Below, piece by piece: positions 25,053 through 32,910 of a stretch of 37,437 nt of DNA (position 1 is the first letter of the stretch; each line of letters opens with the position of its first letter). This stretch comes from Bacillota bacterium. GTDB taxonomy: Bacteria > Bacillota > Clostridia > Christensenellales > Aristaeellaceae. A program made the position numbers and the translations under genes. The stretch spans positions 1-37,437 of the forward strand of contig JAEZLW010000107.1 of assembly GCA_023415145.1 (NCBI GenBank), written 5' to 3'. Under the pieces are notes generated by a model. It was not told where the DNA came from, did no database searches, and saw only the letters and a program-made list of their open reading frames with translations.

Positions 25053-25724
25053 TTATGGGCTGAACGTATTTTTTTCCACGCGCCGCAAGTGGATGCGCAT
25101 GGCGGCGATGGCTGCCTTTGCATCCCGATCGCGTATGGCCTGCGCTATACGTACATGTTCATGTATCAAGGTTTGCAGTGTCTTTTGATTGTTGGTCAGG
25201 GAGGCGGCCTTTTCGCGAATGGTGTCATAATACAGGTCAATGAATGCACAAAACAGGGGATTGCCCGATAATTCAGCCAAGCGGTAATGGAAATAGTAAT
25301 CCGGCCTGCGCTCCGTGCTGGAGAGCGGGGTATCAAGAAGCAAAAGCAGACTGTCTATATCCTTTTGGGAAGCTGTGCGGATTACGCTGCGCAGCGCCCG
25401 GCATTCCACTGCTTCCCGAAATTCGATCAGGCTTTTATGTTCGCAGGAACGCATAAGGGCTGCAAATGAATTGCCTGTTTCATTACCGATAATGCTGCGT
25501 ACGACGGTGCCTTCCCGTGGAACACGGCTGATATAACCCTGCATTTGGAGGATCGTCAGTGCTTCCCTCAGGATGCCCCGGCTGACGCCCAATTGATCCG
25601 CCAGTTCCGCTTCGTTGGGCAGACGTGTACCTACGGGAAGCTCTCCAGCCCGAATGCGCTGCACAAGCTGCTGAACTGCCTTATCGGAAAGCCGGTCTAT
25701 ACGTATTCGGCGAAATCCTTCCAC
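25053..25724 (-). CDS. GntR-family regulator, FadR/FCD type
   Basis: This 223-residue regulator has an N-terminal winged helix (about 8-75: ELPVGTRLPNEAELADQLG, VSRGILREALTIL, GYISRVPREGTVV) and an all-helical FCD effector domain (about 90-215). The FCD domain shows EFREAVECRAL, HYRLAELSGNPLF and a final HEH...MRIHLRRVE; His and Asp residues there often bind a metal and a carboxylate ligand. The start is set at GTG 25724 because AGGAGG lies just before it; the ATG at 25748 would put that ribosome site inside the gene. It stands alone, so its targets are unknown. Sugar acids or other organic acids are usual effectors in this family. Confidence 0.9.
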   Translation of the reverse strand: MEGFRRIRIDRLSDKAVQQLVQRIRAGELPVGTRLPNEAELADQLGVSRGILREALTILQMQGYISRVPREGTVVRSIIGNETGNSFAALMRSCEHKSLIEFREAVECRALRSVIRTASQKDIDSLLLLLDTPLSSTERRPDYYFHYRLAELSGNPLFCAFIDLYYDTIREKAASLTNNQKTLQTLIHEHVRIAQAIRDRDAKAAIAAMRIHLRRVEKNTFSP

Positions 25725-25775
25725 GAAGGAATACCTCCTGAAAATCATCCAATAGTAAAACCATTTAATGCCACT

Positions 25776-25804
25776 ATCTTACCACAGAACCACATAAGCT
25801 TCAA
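25776..25804 (-). promoter_or_regulatory. Promoter of the GntR gene
   Basis: On the minus strand TTGAAG (25799-25804) and TAAGAT (25776-25781) are 17 bases apart. The start codon lies about 50 bases further. Confidence 0.6.
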
Positions 25805-25988
25805 GATTTTTCTTAATGCCAGGTTATTTGCCAATATAAATGAATAGAATAAAGTGCTAATGGATTGGATATAGGCGAATGAGTGAACTGATATGTCGGT
25901 CAATGTCAGATTTATGACAAGTATGATCACGTAATCAGGGATAGTAATGTTGGCGAATGCTAAACAGTATCAGCAGTTCCGGGATACT

Positions 25989-26516
25989 TTACCTGTTTAG
26001 TATGGTGCAGTGGATGCCTTCCAGCACATCCAGCGCTTTTTCGTGCATGGTATCGTCAAAGCTGGCGGTGCATTTTGCGTCAATGATGATGTCCACATCC
26101 GGCCTGGCTGTTTTGGCGATAACGGCATTGGATAGAACGCACATATTGGTAACAAGGCCGCAAAGCTCAATAGACTGATACGCATGATCCTTTAGATAAG
26201 GAAGCAAACCGGCAGCGCCAAAGGTGGGTTTTTCAAACACAACATCATTGGGTGATCGTAAAGCTGCCACCTTGCCAAATAGCTGCCACCCCTGTGAACT
26301 TTTGGAGCAATGGGGAACGGGCAGTTTTTTTCCTTCCATCGTTTCAAGGTAATCACCGCCATGTGTATCCAGGGTGAAGACAATGTCATCTCCCGCATTG
26401 CGGTATGTGGCGATCTTCCGGCAAATCGGCTCCTCCAACGTTTCCGCTTTGGGGAAACCCAGGTTCCCTGTCACAAAATCGTTTTGATAGTCTACAACAA
26501 TCAAAAGCTTCTTCAT
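25989..26516 (-). CDS. Isochorismatase-family cysteine hydrolase, nicotinamidase-like
   Basis: This 175-residue cytoplasmic amidohydrolase carries the family triad: D9 (VVDYQNDF), K96 (FEKPTFG) and C126 (VTNMCV). The segment LDTHGGDYLETMEGKKLPVPHC supplies D50, H52 and H69, a metal-site pattern like that of nicotinamidases. If so, it converts nicotinamide to nicotinic acid for NAD salvage. Other amide substrates are possible, so no symbol is given. It is a single gene with AAAGGAA before the ATG. Confidence 0.85.
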   Translation of the reverse strand: MKKLLIVVDYQNDFVTGNLGFPKAETLEEPICRKIATYRNAGDDIVFTLDTHGGDYLETMEGKKLPVPHCSKSSQGWQLFGKVAALRSPNDVVFEKPTFGAAGLLPYLKDHAYQSIELCGLVTNMCVLSNAVIAKTARPDVDIIIDAKCTASFDDTMHEKALDVLEGIHCTILNR

Positions 26517-26585
26517 GCCTGATTCCTTTCATCCATTATCGATCGGTCATCACCAGTTACTTTCCGGCGATCCAAACGTTCATAG

Positions 26586-26602
26586 TCGGATAGCATATCC
26601 GA
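26586..26602. repeat. Seven-base inverted repeat upstream of the nicotinamidase-like gene
   Basis: TCGGATA (26586-26592) and TATCCGA (26596-26602) are perfect arms around GCA, 70 bases before the minus-strand gene. Size and place suit an operator. Apart from this and the SulP promoter, the 289-base gap between the divergent genes holds nothing I recognise. Confidence 0.4.
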
Positions 26603-26727
26603 ATTGAATTCGCTATATTCCGTAAATTGGCGCACCACTGCTATCAAGACAGCCATTCATCCCATTATATTGCTCCCTTTGGTGAAATTGCAAGGCACGA
26701 ATTGTGTCGATTTATTGATTTTTTCCG

Positions 26728-26756
26728 TTGCGTACGTTTTGATTCCGTGCTATGCT
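26728..26756 (+). promoter_or_regulatory. Promoter of the SulP transporter gene
   Basis: TTGCGT (26728-26733) and TATGCT (26751-26756) are 17 bases apart. The -10 covers an upstream in-frame ATG at 26752, which argues for the later start at 26806. Confidence 0.55.
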
Positions 26757-26805
26757 ATGCCTTGCTGTGTATACATATCTGTACACAAGGAAGGAACCTT
26801 TTCGG

Positions 26806-28326
26806 ATGAGACCTGCTGTTTTTGGCTGTCTGAAACAGTACTCCCGGGAGAAGTTTGTCAAGGACCTGACGGCCGGAGCCATTGTTGGCATAATAGCTTT
26901 GCCGCTATCCATCGCCATGGGAATCGCTTCCGGGGTATCACCGGAAAAAGGATTGGTAACTGCAATTGTTGGGGGATTCCTCATTTCCCTTCTGGGCGGC
27001 TGCAACGTACAAATCGGTGGTCCATCCGGTACATTTGTGGTAATTGTAGCAGGGGTTGTTTCAAGGCATGGTATCGAAGGGTTGCTATTGGCTACGCTGA
27101 TGGCGGGGATCATACTCATTCTTGCAGGACTTTTGCGTTTTGGGAAGTTGCTGCAGTTTATTCCTTATCCAGTTGTGGCAGGCTTTACAAGCGGCATTGC
27201 CATTGTGATTTTTTCCACCCAGGTTGGAGATTTTCTGGGTCTTGCTACAGAAGCTGTACCGGCGGAATTTTTGCTAAGGTGGAGCGCTTACTTGCGCGCC
27301 ATAGGTACAGTTTCATGGCAAACACTGCTATTGGGTGCTTTCACCTTGACGGTGATTATCCTGTGGCCACGGCTGAACCGCCGCATTCCGGCTACATTGG
27401 TAGCGCTTTTGGCAGCTACCTTCCTGACGCTTTTTTTACCGCAGGTGGAAACAATCGGTTCACGGTTCAAAAGTCTCTCTGCAACCTTCCCCGCACCTTT
27501 GCTTCCGGTCTGGTCAATAACAAAAGCCGTGGAACTCTTTCCCACTGCCTTGACGATTGCGTTTTTGGTGGGTATTGAATCATTGTTTTCCGCGGTAGTA
27601 GCGGATGGCATGACAGATACACGTCATGATCCCAACATGGAGCTGGTGGCTCAGGGAATTGCCAATATCGGGTCCGCCCTCTTTGGCGGCATCCCTGTGA
27701 CCGGTGCTTTGGCCCGTACTGCCGCCAACATCAAAAACGGAGGACGTTCTCCCATATCGGGTATGGTACATTCCATCGCGCTGCTTTTGATTCTGCTTGT
27801 GGGCATGCCTTATGTAAAACATGTGCCAATGACCGCGCTGGCTGCTGTGCTGATCATTGTTTCTTACAATATGGGCGAATGGACGTATTTTAAGCAAATG
27901 AAGCGTTTGCCCAAGAGTGACTGCGCGGTTTTTTTGACCGCCTTTGTTTTGACGCTAATCCTTGATCTTGTGATGGCCATTGGCATAGCCCTTGTATTGG
28001 CAGCTATACTTGTGTTGATCAGGCTGAAGAATTTGGTTGGCCTGCATGCAGAGTTTGTTCAGAACGGCGTGATGCGCATGAGGGTTAATGGACCTCTGTT
28101 CTTTATGGCGGCACAGAAACTTCGGGAATTACCCAAAAGTGAACAGGCAGAGCTGAGCATACTGCAGTTGGACTTGCAAGACGTTCCCTTTATGGATGCA
28201 TCAGCCCTGAAAGCGCTTGTCACCTTAAAGGAAAGCGCCAACAAGCAGGGCATCATCCTGCAACTGGAGAATTTGCAGAAACAGCCGCACATGCTGCTAG
28301 CGAGAAACGGATTTGAACTTGCTTAA
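26806..28326 (+). CDS. SulP-family anion transporter with STAS domain
   Basis: This 506-residue membrane transporter of the SLC26/SulP family moves sulfate, bicarbonate or another anion. The N-terminal membrane part (about 15-410) shows LTAGAIVGIIALPLSIAMGI, the pattern GGPSGTFVVIVAG and the family segment HDPNMELVAQGIANIGSALFGGIPVTGA. The cytoplasmic STAS domain (about 420-506) has VNGPLFFMAAQKL and LDLQDVPFMDASAL. AAGGAA lies before the start at 26806. It stands alone; with no carbonic anhydrase or sulfate-assimilation gene nearby the substrate is open. Confidence 0.92.
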   Translation: MRPAVFGCLKQYSREKFVKDLTAGAIVGIIALPLSIAMGIASGVSPEKGLVTAIVGGFLISLLGGCNVQIGGPSGTFVVIVAGVVSRHGIEGLLLATLMAGIILILAGLLRFGKLLQFIPYPVVAGFTSGIAIVIFSTQVGDFLGLATEAVPAEFLLRWSAYLRAIGTVSWQTLLLGAFTLTVIILWPRLNRRIPATLVALLAATFLTLFLPQVETIGSRFKSLSATFPAPLLPVWSITKAVELFPTALTIAFLVGIESLFSAVVADGMTDTRHDPNMELVAQGIANIGSALFGGIPVTGALARTAANIKNGGRSPISGMVHSIALLLILLVGMPYVKHVPMTALAAVLIIVSYNMGEWTYFKQMKRLPKSDCAVFLTAFVLTLILDLVMAIGIALVLAAILVLIRLKNLVGLHAEFVQNGVMRMRVNGPLFFMAAQKLRELPKSEQAELSILQLDLQDVPFMDASALKALVTLKESANKQGIILQLENLQKQPHMLLARNGFELA

Positions 28327-28330
28327 ACAA

Positions 28331-28600
28331 AGGACGCCCATCGTCGCATGGGCGTTTCAGACCGTCAAAGAACCTTTGGGGAGGCATTGGAAGGCCGAGG
28401 CCCTCCAATGCTAATTTGAAAACAGCGACATGTGCGGTGGTTTTGGCAGGAATTTCGAAGAAATTCCTATCTTACCCGAGCAAACGACTGCACAAAGGCG
28501 CAGCCTTTGGAAAGTAGCGGCGAGGGAAAAATTCAAAAATGTGGCATCGCCACTTTTCGACATACTGGGACGCCCATCCGCGCGTGGGCGCTTTTTTGTT
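28331..28600 (+). repeat. Array of seven hairpins in the intergenic space
   Basis: The 394-base gap between SulP and the ABC exporter holds seven consecutive stem-loops. Arms: ACGCCCAT/ATGGGCGT (28334/28348), CAAAG/CTTTG (28366/28374), GCATTGGA/TCCAATGC (28384/28404), GGAATTTC/GAAATTCC (28449/28460), CAAAGGC/GCCTTTG (28493/28503), GTGGC/GCCAC (28541/28549), CGCCCA/TGGGCG (28571/28585). The last is followed by a T6 run and is a good terminator. The first and last share GGACGCCCATC and frame the element. It may be a structured RNA, a dispersed palindromic repeat, or both. The open minus-strand frame through it (28411-28668) looks non-coding. Confidence 0.6.
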
Positions 28601-28650
28601 GATATAGGCAAAATAAAATGGCACTCTTTCTGTTTTTTCCTCCGATCTTC

Positions 28651-28679
28651 TTGAAAACAAGTCTGCATTCTTGTACACT
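28651..28679 (+). promoter_or_regulatory. Promoter of the ABC exporter operon
   Basis: TTGAAA (28651-28656) and TACACT (28674-28679) are 17 bases apart, about 40 bases before the first exporter gene. Confidence 0.6.
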
Positions 28680-28720
28680 AATATGTGGATATATGATGTC
28701 CAAGAGAAGAAGGGTATGAC

Positions 28721-30436
28721 TTGAAGTACGTTTTTCTTTATCTGCGCCCTTATATGCCCAAGATGTTATTGGGATTCTTTATCAAATTCACCGGTACCAT
28801 CATGGATCTGTGCCTCCCCAGAATACTGGCCTATGTGATTGATAACGTGATTCCCATGGGCAGCATCAGCCCCGTGATCTGGTGGGGTGTTTTGATGCTT
28901 GTTTGCTCCGCCGTAGCCGTAGTCACCAATATCATGGCCAATCGCATGGCCGCAGCCGTAGCGAGGGATACGACGCGCCGAATCCGGTACGACCTGTTCA
29001 GAAAGGTAGCATACTTAACAAACCGGCAGGTGGACCATTATACCATCCCATCCCTCATTTCTCGCATGACATCCGACACATACAACATCCATCAGATGGT
29101 GGGCATGATGCAGCGCATTGGCATCCGTGCCCCCATTCTTTTGATTGGCGGCATTCTGATCACGCTGACGCTGGATCCTATGTTGACGCTGGTGCTTGTT
29201 TCCGTGCTGCCTTTTATCGTATTTATCACCGTCATGATATCCCGCAAGGGAGTTCCCCTTTTCCGGCTTTCCCAGGAGGCGCTGGACAACATGGTACGGG
29301 TGGTGCGTGAAAACGCCGCCGGTATCCGCGTAATCAAAGCGCTGTCAAAAACGGAGGATGAGAAGCAGCATTTTGACGGTGTCAACAAGCAAGTGATTGC
29401 GGCGGAACGAAAGGCCAGCATGACCATGGCGGGAATCAGCCCGGCCATGAACCTGCTTCTGAACGTAGGGCTGACCCTTGTGGTGCTGGTGGGGGCGGTA
29501 CGTGTCAACTTGGGGTCCGGAAAAGTAGGGGAGATCGTAGCCTTCCTTTCCTACTTCACCATCATCCTTCATGCCATGATGATGCTTCCGCGTGTGTTTA
29601 CAGTGTATTCCAAGGCCAGTGCCTCCGCCAACCGCATTGCTGAGGTGATGGCTGCTCCGGAGGAAATGACTGTAAAACCAGAAACGCAGGCAGCGGCCGG
29701 TGATGATCATGTGACGTTCAATCACGTATCCTTCTCCTACAACAAGTTGGAGGACAATCTGACAGACATTACCTTTTCCATAAAGCGCGGAGAGACGCTG
29801 GGCATCATCGGGCCAACAGGGGCAGGCAAATCCACCATTGCCCAGCTTCTTTTGCGGTTTTACGACGCAGACAAGGGCGAGATTCTGATCGGCGGCCGAA
29901 ACATACAGGAATTTGAGCCTGGAGTGCTTCGGGAAAAGTTTGGTGTGGTATTTCAGAACGATGTATTGTTTGAGGACACCATTGCCGAAAACATCCGCCT
30001 TGGCCGGGAAATTGGCAAGGATGCGCTTTTGAAGGCAGCCCAATATGCCCAGGCAGCAGATTTTATAGCTGACAAGGAAGGCTTTGGGTCGGAACTGAAC
30101 ATCAAAGGTGCAAACCTGTCCGGCGGGCAAAAGCAGCGGGTGCTGATTGCCAGAGCCTTGGCCGGAAACCCGGAAATTCTTATTCTGGATGATTCCTCCA
30201 GTGCCTTGGATTACAAGACGGACGCCTTACTGCGCAGTGATATCCGCACCCATTACAGCCATACCACAACCATATTGATTGCTCAGCGTGTGTCTACTGT
30301 GATGCGTTGCGATCATATCCTGGTACTGGATGACGGAAAGATTGCGGGATACGGTACCCACGCGGAATTGATGGAAAGCTGTGAATTGTACCAGGAAATC
30401 GAGCGTATCCAGATGGGAGGTGCGGACCGTGGGTAA
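28721..30436 (+). CDS. Heterodimeric ABC exporter, subunit with degenerate ATP site
   Basis: This 571-residue half-transporter has a six-helix membrane domain (about 1-310) and an ATPase domain (about 330-565). It has Walker A GPTGAGKST, signature LSGGQKQR and Walker B ILILDDSSSALD. The catalytic Glu after Walker B is Asp, as in the non-hydrolysing subunit of TM287/288- or BmrCD-type exporters. It starts with TTG at 28721, since no ATG or GTG fits and GAAGGG lies just before. The next gene overlaps by eight bases and is its partner. Such pairs export drugs, lipids or peptides; the substrate is not readable here. Confidence 0.92.
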   Translation: MKYVFLYLRPYMPKMLLGFFIKFTGTIMDLCLPRILAYVIDNVIPMGSISPVIWWGVLMLVCSAVAVVTNIMANRMAAAVARDTTRRIRYDLFRKVAYLTNRQVDHYTIPSLISRMTSDTYNIHQMVGMMQRIGIRAPILLIGGILITLTLDPMLTLVLVSVLPFIVFITVMISRKGVPLFRLSQEALDNMVRVVRENAAGIRVIKALSKTEDEKQHFDGVNKQVIAAERKASMTMAGISPAMNLLLNVGLTLVVLVGAVRVNLGSGKVGEIVAFLSYFTIILHAMMMLPRVFTVYSKASASANRIAEVMAAPEEMTVKPETQAAAGDDHVTFNHVSFSYNKLEDNLTDITFSIKRGETLGIIGPTGAGKSTIAQLLLRFYDADKGEILIGGRNIQEFEPGVLREKFGVVFQNDVLFEDTIAENIRLGREIGKDALLKAAQYAQAADFIADKEGFGSELNIKGANLSGGQKQRVLIARALAGNPEILILDDSSSALDYKTDALLRSDIRTHYSHTTTILIAQRVSTVMRCDHILVLDDGKIAGYGTHAELMESCELYQEIERIQMGGADRG

Positions 30437-32165
30437 AAAAACGGTCTACCGCCGTCTGGGACGTTATTTGTATCAGTACAAATGGCTGCTTCTGCTGGCC
30501 ATTGCGCTGTCGGTAGGCGGAAACTATCTGGCGCTTTTGGGCCCCAGGCTATCCGGCTTTGCCATCGATCTTATTCAACCGGGCGCCGGGAAGGTGAATC
30601 TGGCAGGCATCTATTCACTTGTGTTCCAGATGATATTGTTCTATATCATATCCTCTGCTTTGGGCTATGCCCTGTCGGTATTGATGATCGCCGTCAGCCG
30701 CAATGTCATTTATCAAATGCGCAAGGATGTGTTCGATCGTCTTTCTGATATGCCGGTGGGGTATTTTGACACACATCAAAGCGGAGACATCATCAGTAAA
30801 ATTTCCTATGATATTGACACCATCAATACATCCTTGTCCAACGATTTGGTTCAAATATTCACCGGGGTTATTACCGTGATCGGCTCCCTGGCGATGATGC
30901 TTGCTTTATCGCCCGTCATGGTACTGGTATTTGTTGTTACCATTCCGCTCTCAATGCTTTTGACGCGCTTTATCGTAAGGCACACCAGGCCATTGTTCCG
31001 CAACCGCTCCAAAAAGCTCGGGGAACTGAACGGACTTGTGGAGGAAATCATTTCGGGACAGAAAACGCTGAAAGCCTATCATCAAGAAGAAAATGTAATA
31101 AAGCGTGTGGGACAAAAAAACGATGAGACGGTGGAGGCATATTACAAGGCGGATTACTACGGCAGCATGGGCGGGCCATCGGTAAACTTCATCAACAATC
31201 TGTCCCTGTCGCTGATCAGTGTGTTGGGAGCCATCCTTTACATGAACGGAAGCATGACGCTGGGGAATATATCCTCTTTTGTGCTCTATTCCCGCAAGTT
31301 TTCCGGGCCCATCAACGAAATGGCAAACATAGTGGGAGAATTCCAGTCAGCCCTGGCGGCAGCGGAGCGTGTGTTTCGGTTGTTGGATGAGCCTCTGGAG
31401 GCACCGGACAAGCCCGATGCCAAGGAGATGACACAGGTTTCGGGGGATGTAAAGGCTGATGATGTGTCCTTTGGTTACGAGGAAGGCAAACTCATCTTGC
31501 AGCATTGCAGTTTTCATGCCAAACCAGGAAGCCTGATTGCCATCGTAGGTCCTACCGGTGCCGGAAAAACGACGCTGATTAATCTTTTGATGCGCTTTTA
31601 CGATGTGGGTGATGGCTGCATCAAGGTAGATGGCTGCGGTGTTTCGGAAGCTACACGCAAAAGCCTCAGACGAAGCTATGCGATGGTGCTGCAGGATACA
31701 TGGCTGTTCCACGGCTCCATTTTTGAAAACATTGCCTATGCCAAAAAGGATGCCACCAGGGAGGAGGTGGAGGCTGCGGCCAAAGCAGCACGCATACACT
31801 CATACATCAAACGGCTGCCTCAGGGATACGACACGCTGATTACTGACGACGGAGCCAACATTTCCAAGGGTCAAAAGCAGCTTTTGACCATTGCCAGGGC
31901 TATGCTGATAGATGCGCCAATGTTGATCCTTGACGAAGCCACCTCCAACGTGGATACGCGCACGGAGGTGAAAATCCAGCAGGCCATGCGGGCGCTGATG
32001 CAAAACAAGACCTGCTTCGTTATTGCCCACAGGCTTTCCACCATACAAAACGCCGATCTCATTTTGGTGGTGAAGGACGGCAACATTGTGGAAACAGGCA
32101 CACATGAATCCCTGATGGCGATGCATGGCTTTTACCGTAAGCTGTATGATGCTCAGTTTGCTTAA
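30429..32165 (+). CDS. Heterodimeric ABC exporter, subunit with consensus catalytic Glu
   Basis: This 578-residue half-transporter begins at GTG 30429 after GGGAGGTG, overlapping the preceding gene by eight bases. Membrane domain about 15-320; ATPase domain about 340-575 with Walker A GPTGAGKTT, Walker B MLILDEATSNVD (intact Glu) and the switch His in IAHRLST. Its signature reads ISKGQ instead of LSGGQ. In a heterodimer this signature completes the ATP site of the degenerate partner, so both defects fall in the same site. This matches asymmetric exporters with one working site. Confidence 0.93.
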   Translation: MGKKTVYRRLGRYLYQYKWLLLLAIALSVGGNYLALLGPRLSGFAIDLIQPGAGKVNLAGIYSLVFQMILFYIISSALGYALSVLMIAVSRNVIYQMRKDVFDRLSDMPVGYFDTHQSGDIISKISYDIDTINTSLSNDLVQIFTGVITVIGSLAMMLALSPVMVLVFVVTIPLSMLLTRFIVRHTRPLFRNRSKKLGELNGLVEEIISGQKTLKAYHQEENVIKRVGQKNDETVEAYYKADYYGSMGGPSVNFINNLSLSLISVLGAILYMNGSMTLGNISSFVLYSRKFSGPINEMANIVGEFQSALAAAERVFRLLDEPLEAPDKPDAKEMTQVSGDVKADDVSFGYEEGKLILQHCSFHAKPGSLIAIVGPTGAGKTTLINLLMRFYDVGDGCIKVDGCGVSEATRKSLRRSYAMVLQDTWLFHGSIFENIAYAKKDATREEVEAAAKAARIHSYIKRLPQGYDTLITDDGANISKGQKQLLTIARAMLIDAPMLILDEATSNVDTRTEVKIQQAMRALMQNKTCFVIAHRLSTIQNADLILVVKDGNIVETGTHESLMAMHGFYRKLYDAQFA

Positions 32166-32184
32166 GAGGAAAGGGAGAGGCAAT

Positions 32185-32850
32185 ATGCTGAAAATGACCG
32201 GCACCGAAAAGGAAATCGTTTATGAAGGGCGTACGTTACGCTTTATGAATCAGCGCAACAAAGGCTGGTCCTATCCCTATGACTACGTGACTTCTCCCAA
32301 CGACACGCTGTCCAGCGCGGGATGCGGCCTGTTTTCCCTGTGTCATGCCGTAGAATGGATGCATGGCATCCGCCTGGACCCGGAGAAACTTTCTGACTTT
32401 GCGCGGCAAAAGGGTGGCAGGGGGGATGACGGTACTGACCGCCCGGAGCTGCTGCGCGCCCTGATGGTCTACGGAGAAGCGGCACGCATGGGCTTCCGGT
32501 ACGAGGAAGACGGGCTGCGCAACGATCTGAATACGCTATGGGAGCATATCTCCCAAAAGAAAGGCGTTTCCCTGTGCAACCTTCGGGTGGGACATATCGT
32601 GGCTCTGGTGGACAGCCGCGAGGTGAATGGGGAAAAGCAGTTTCTGGCCATTGACAGTTATTCTGAAAGCGCAGCGGAAAAAGTGCGTGACCATGTGCGG
32701 GAGACAGTTCCGCAAAGCGAGGTCATCGCCGACGTCGTTAATAAAAATGGCCTTGTCACAGGCCAGGGCATTCATTATGCCATGTTCTGGGTGCCGGCGA
32801 GCCTGCCCAGGGACTTCAACCTGATTTACGAAACGAGTGTACAAAAATAG
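32185..32850 (+). CDS. Stand-alone C39-like cysteine peptidase
   Basis: This 221-residue protein is without a signal peptide or membrane helix. It shows the papain-like C39_2 pattern: SSAGCGLFSLCHAVEWM around Cys47 or so, VGHIVALVD with the likely catalytic His, and AIDSYSE with the Asp. The start at 32185 follows GGGAGAGG. It is the third gene of the exporter operon, 19 bases after the second half-transporter. Dedicated peptide exporters carry a C39 domain fused to their N-terminus to trim leaders; here the domain would be separate and cytoplasmic. No small leader-peptide gene was found nearby, so the substrate is unknown and a different hydrolase role is possible. Confidence 0.7.
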   Translation: MLKMTGTEKEIVYEGRTLRFMNQRNKGWSYPYDYVTSPNDTLSSAGCGLFSLCHAVEWMHGIRLDPEKLSDFARQKGGRGDDGTDRPELLRALMVYGEAARMGFRYEEDGLRNDLNTLWEHISQKKGVSLCNLRVGHIVALVDSREVNGEKQFLAIDSYSESAAEKVRDHVRETVPQSEVIADVVNKNGLVTGQGIHYAMFWVPASLPRDFNLIYETSVQK

Positions 32851-32885
32851 GGAAGGGAGAAAACTCCCTTCCCTCTGCCTTTTAC
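32851..32885. terminator. Bidirectional terminator
   Basis: GGAAGGGAG and CTCCCTTCC (32851-32859, 32864-32872) form a perfect nine-base stem with an AAAA loop. The minus-strand side continues into CTATTTTTG and the plus-strand side into a short T-run, so it serves the two convergent operons. Confidence 0.88.
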
Positions 32886-32910
32886 TCCAATCGATAGTAC
32901 TGGATCATTG

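Noticed and set aside
26604..27578. A 324-codon plus-strand open frame overlapping the SulP gene
   Set aside because: It is out of frame with the clear SulP protein, is rich in Cys, His and Arg without a recognisable domain, and the SulP frame explains the region fully.
28331..28600. CRISPR array
   Set aside because: The stems differ from one another and there are no regular direct repeats with spacers, nor any cas gene in the window.
28411..28668. An 85-codon minus-strand open frame through the hairpin array
   Set aside because: It runs through several palindromes, has no ribosome site and no family resemblance. A structured repeat or RNA explains it better, although this type of element is often mis-annotated as a protein.
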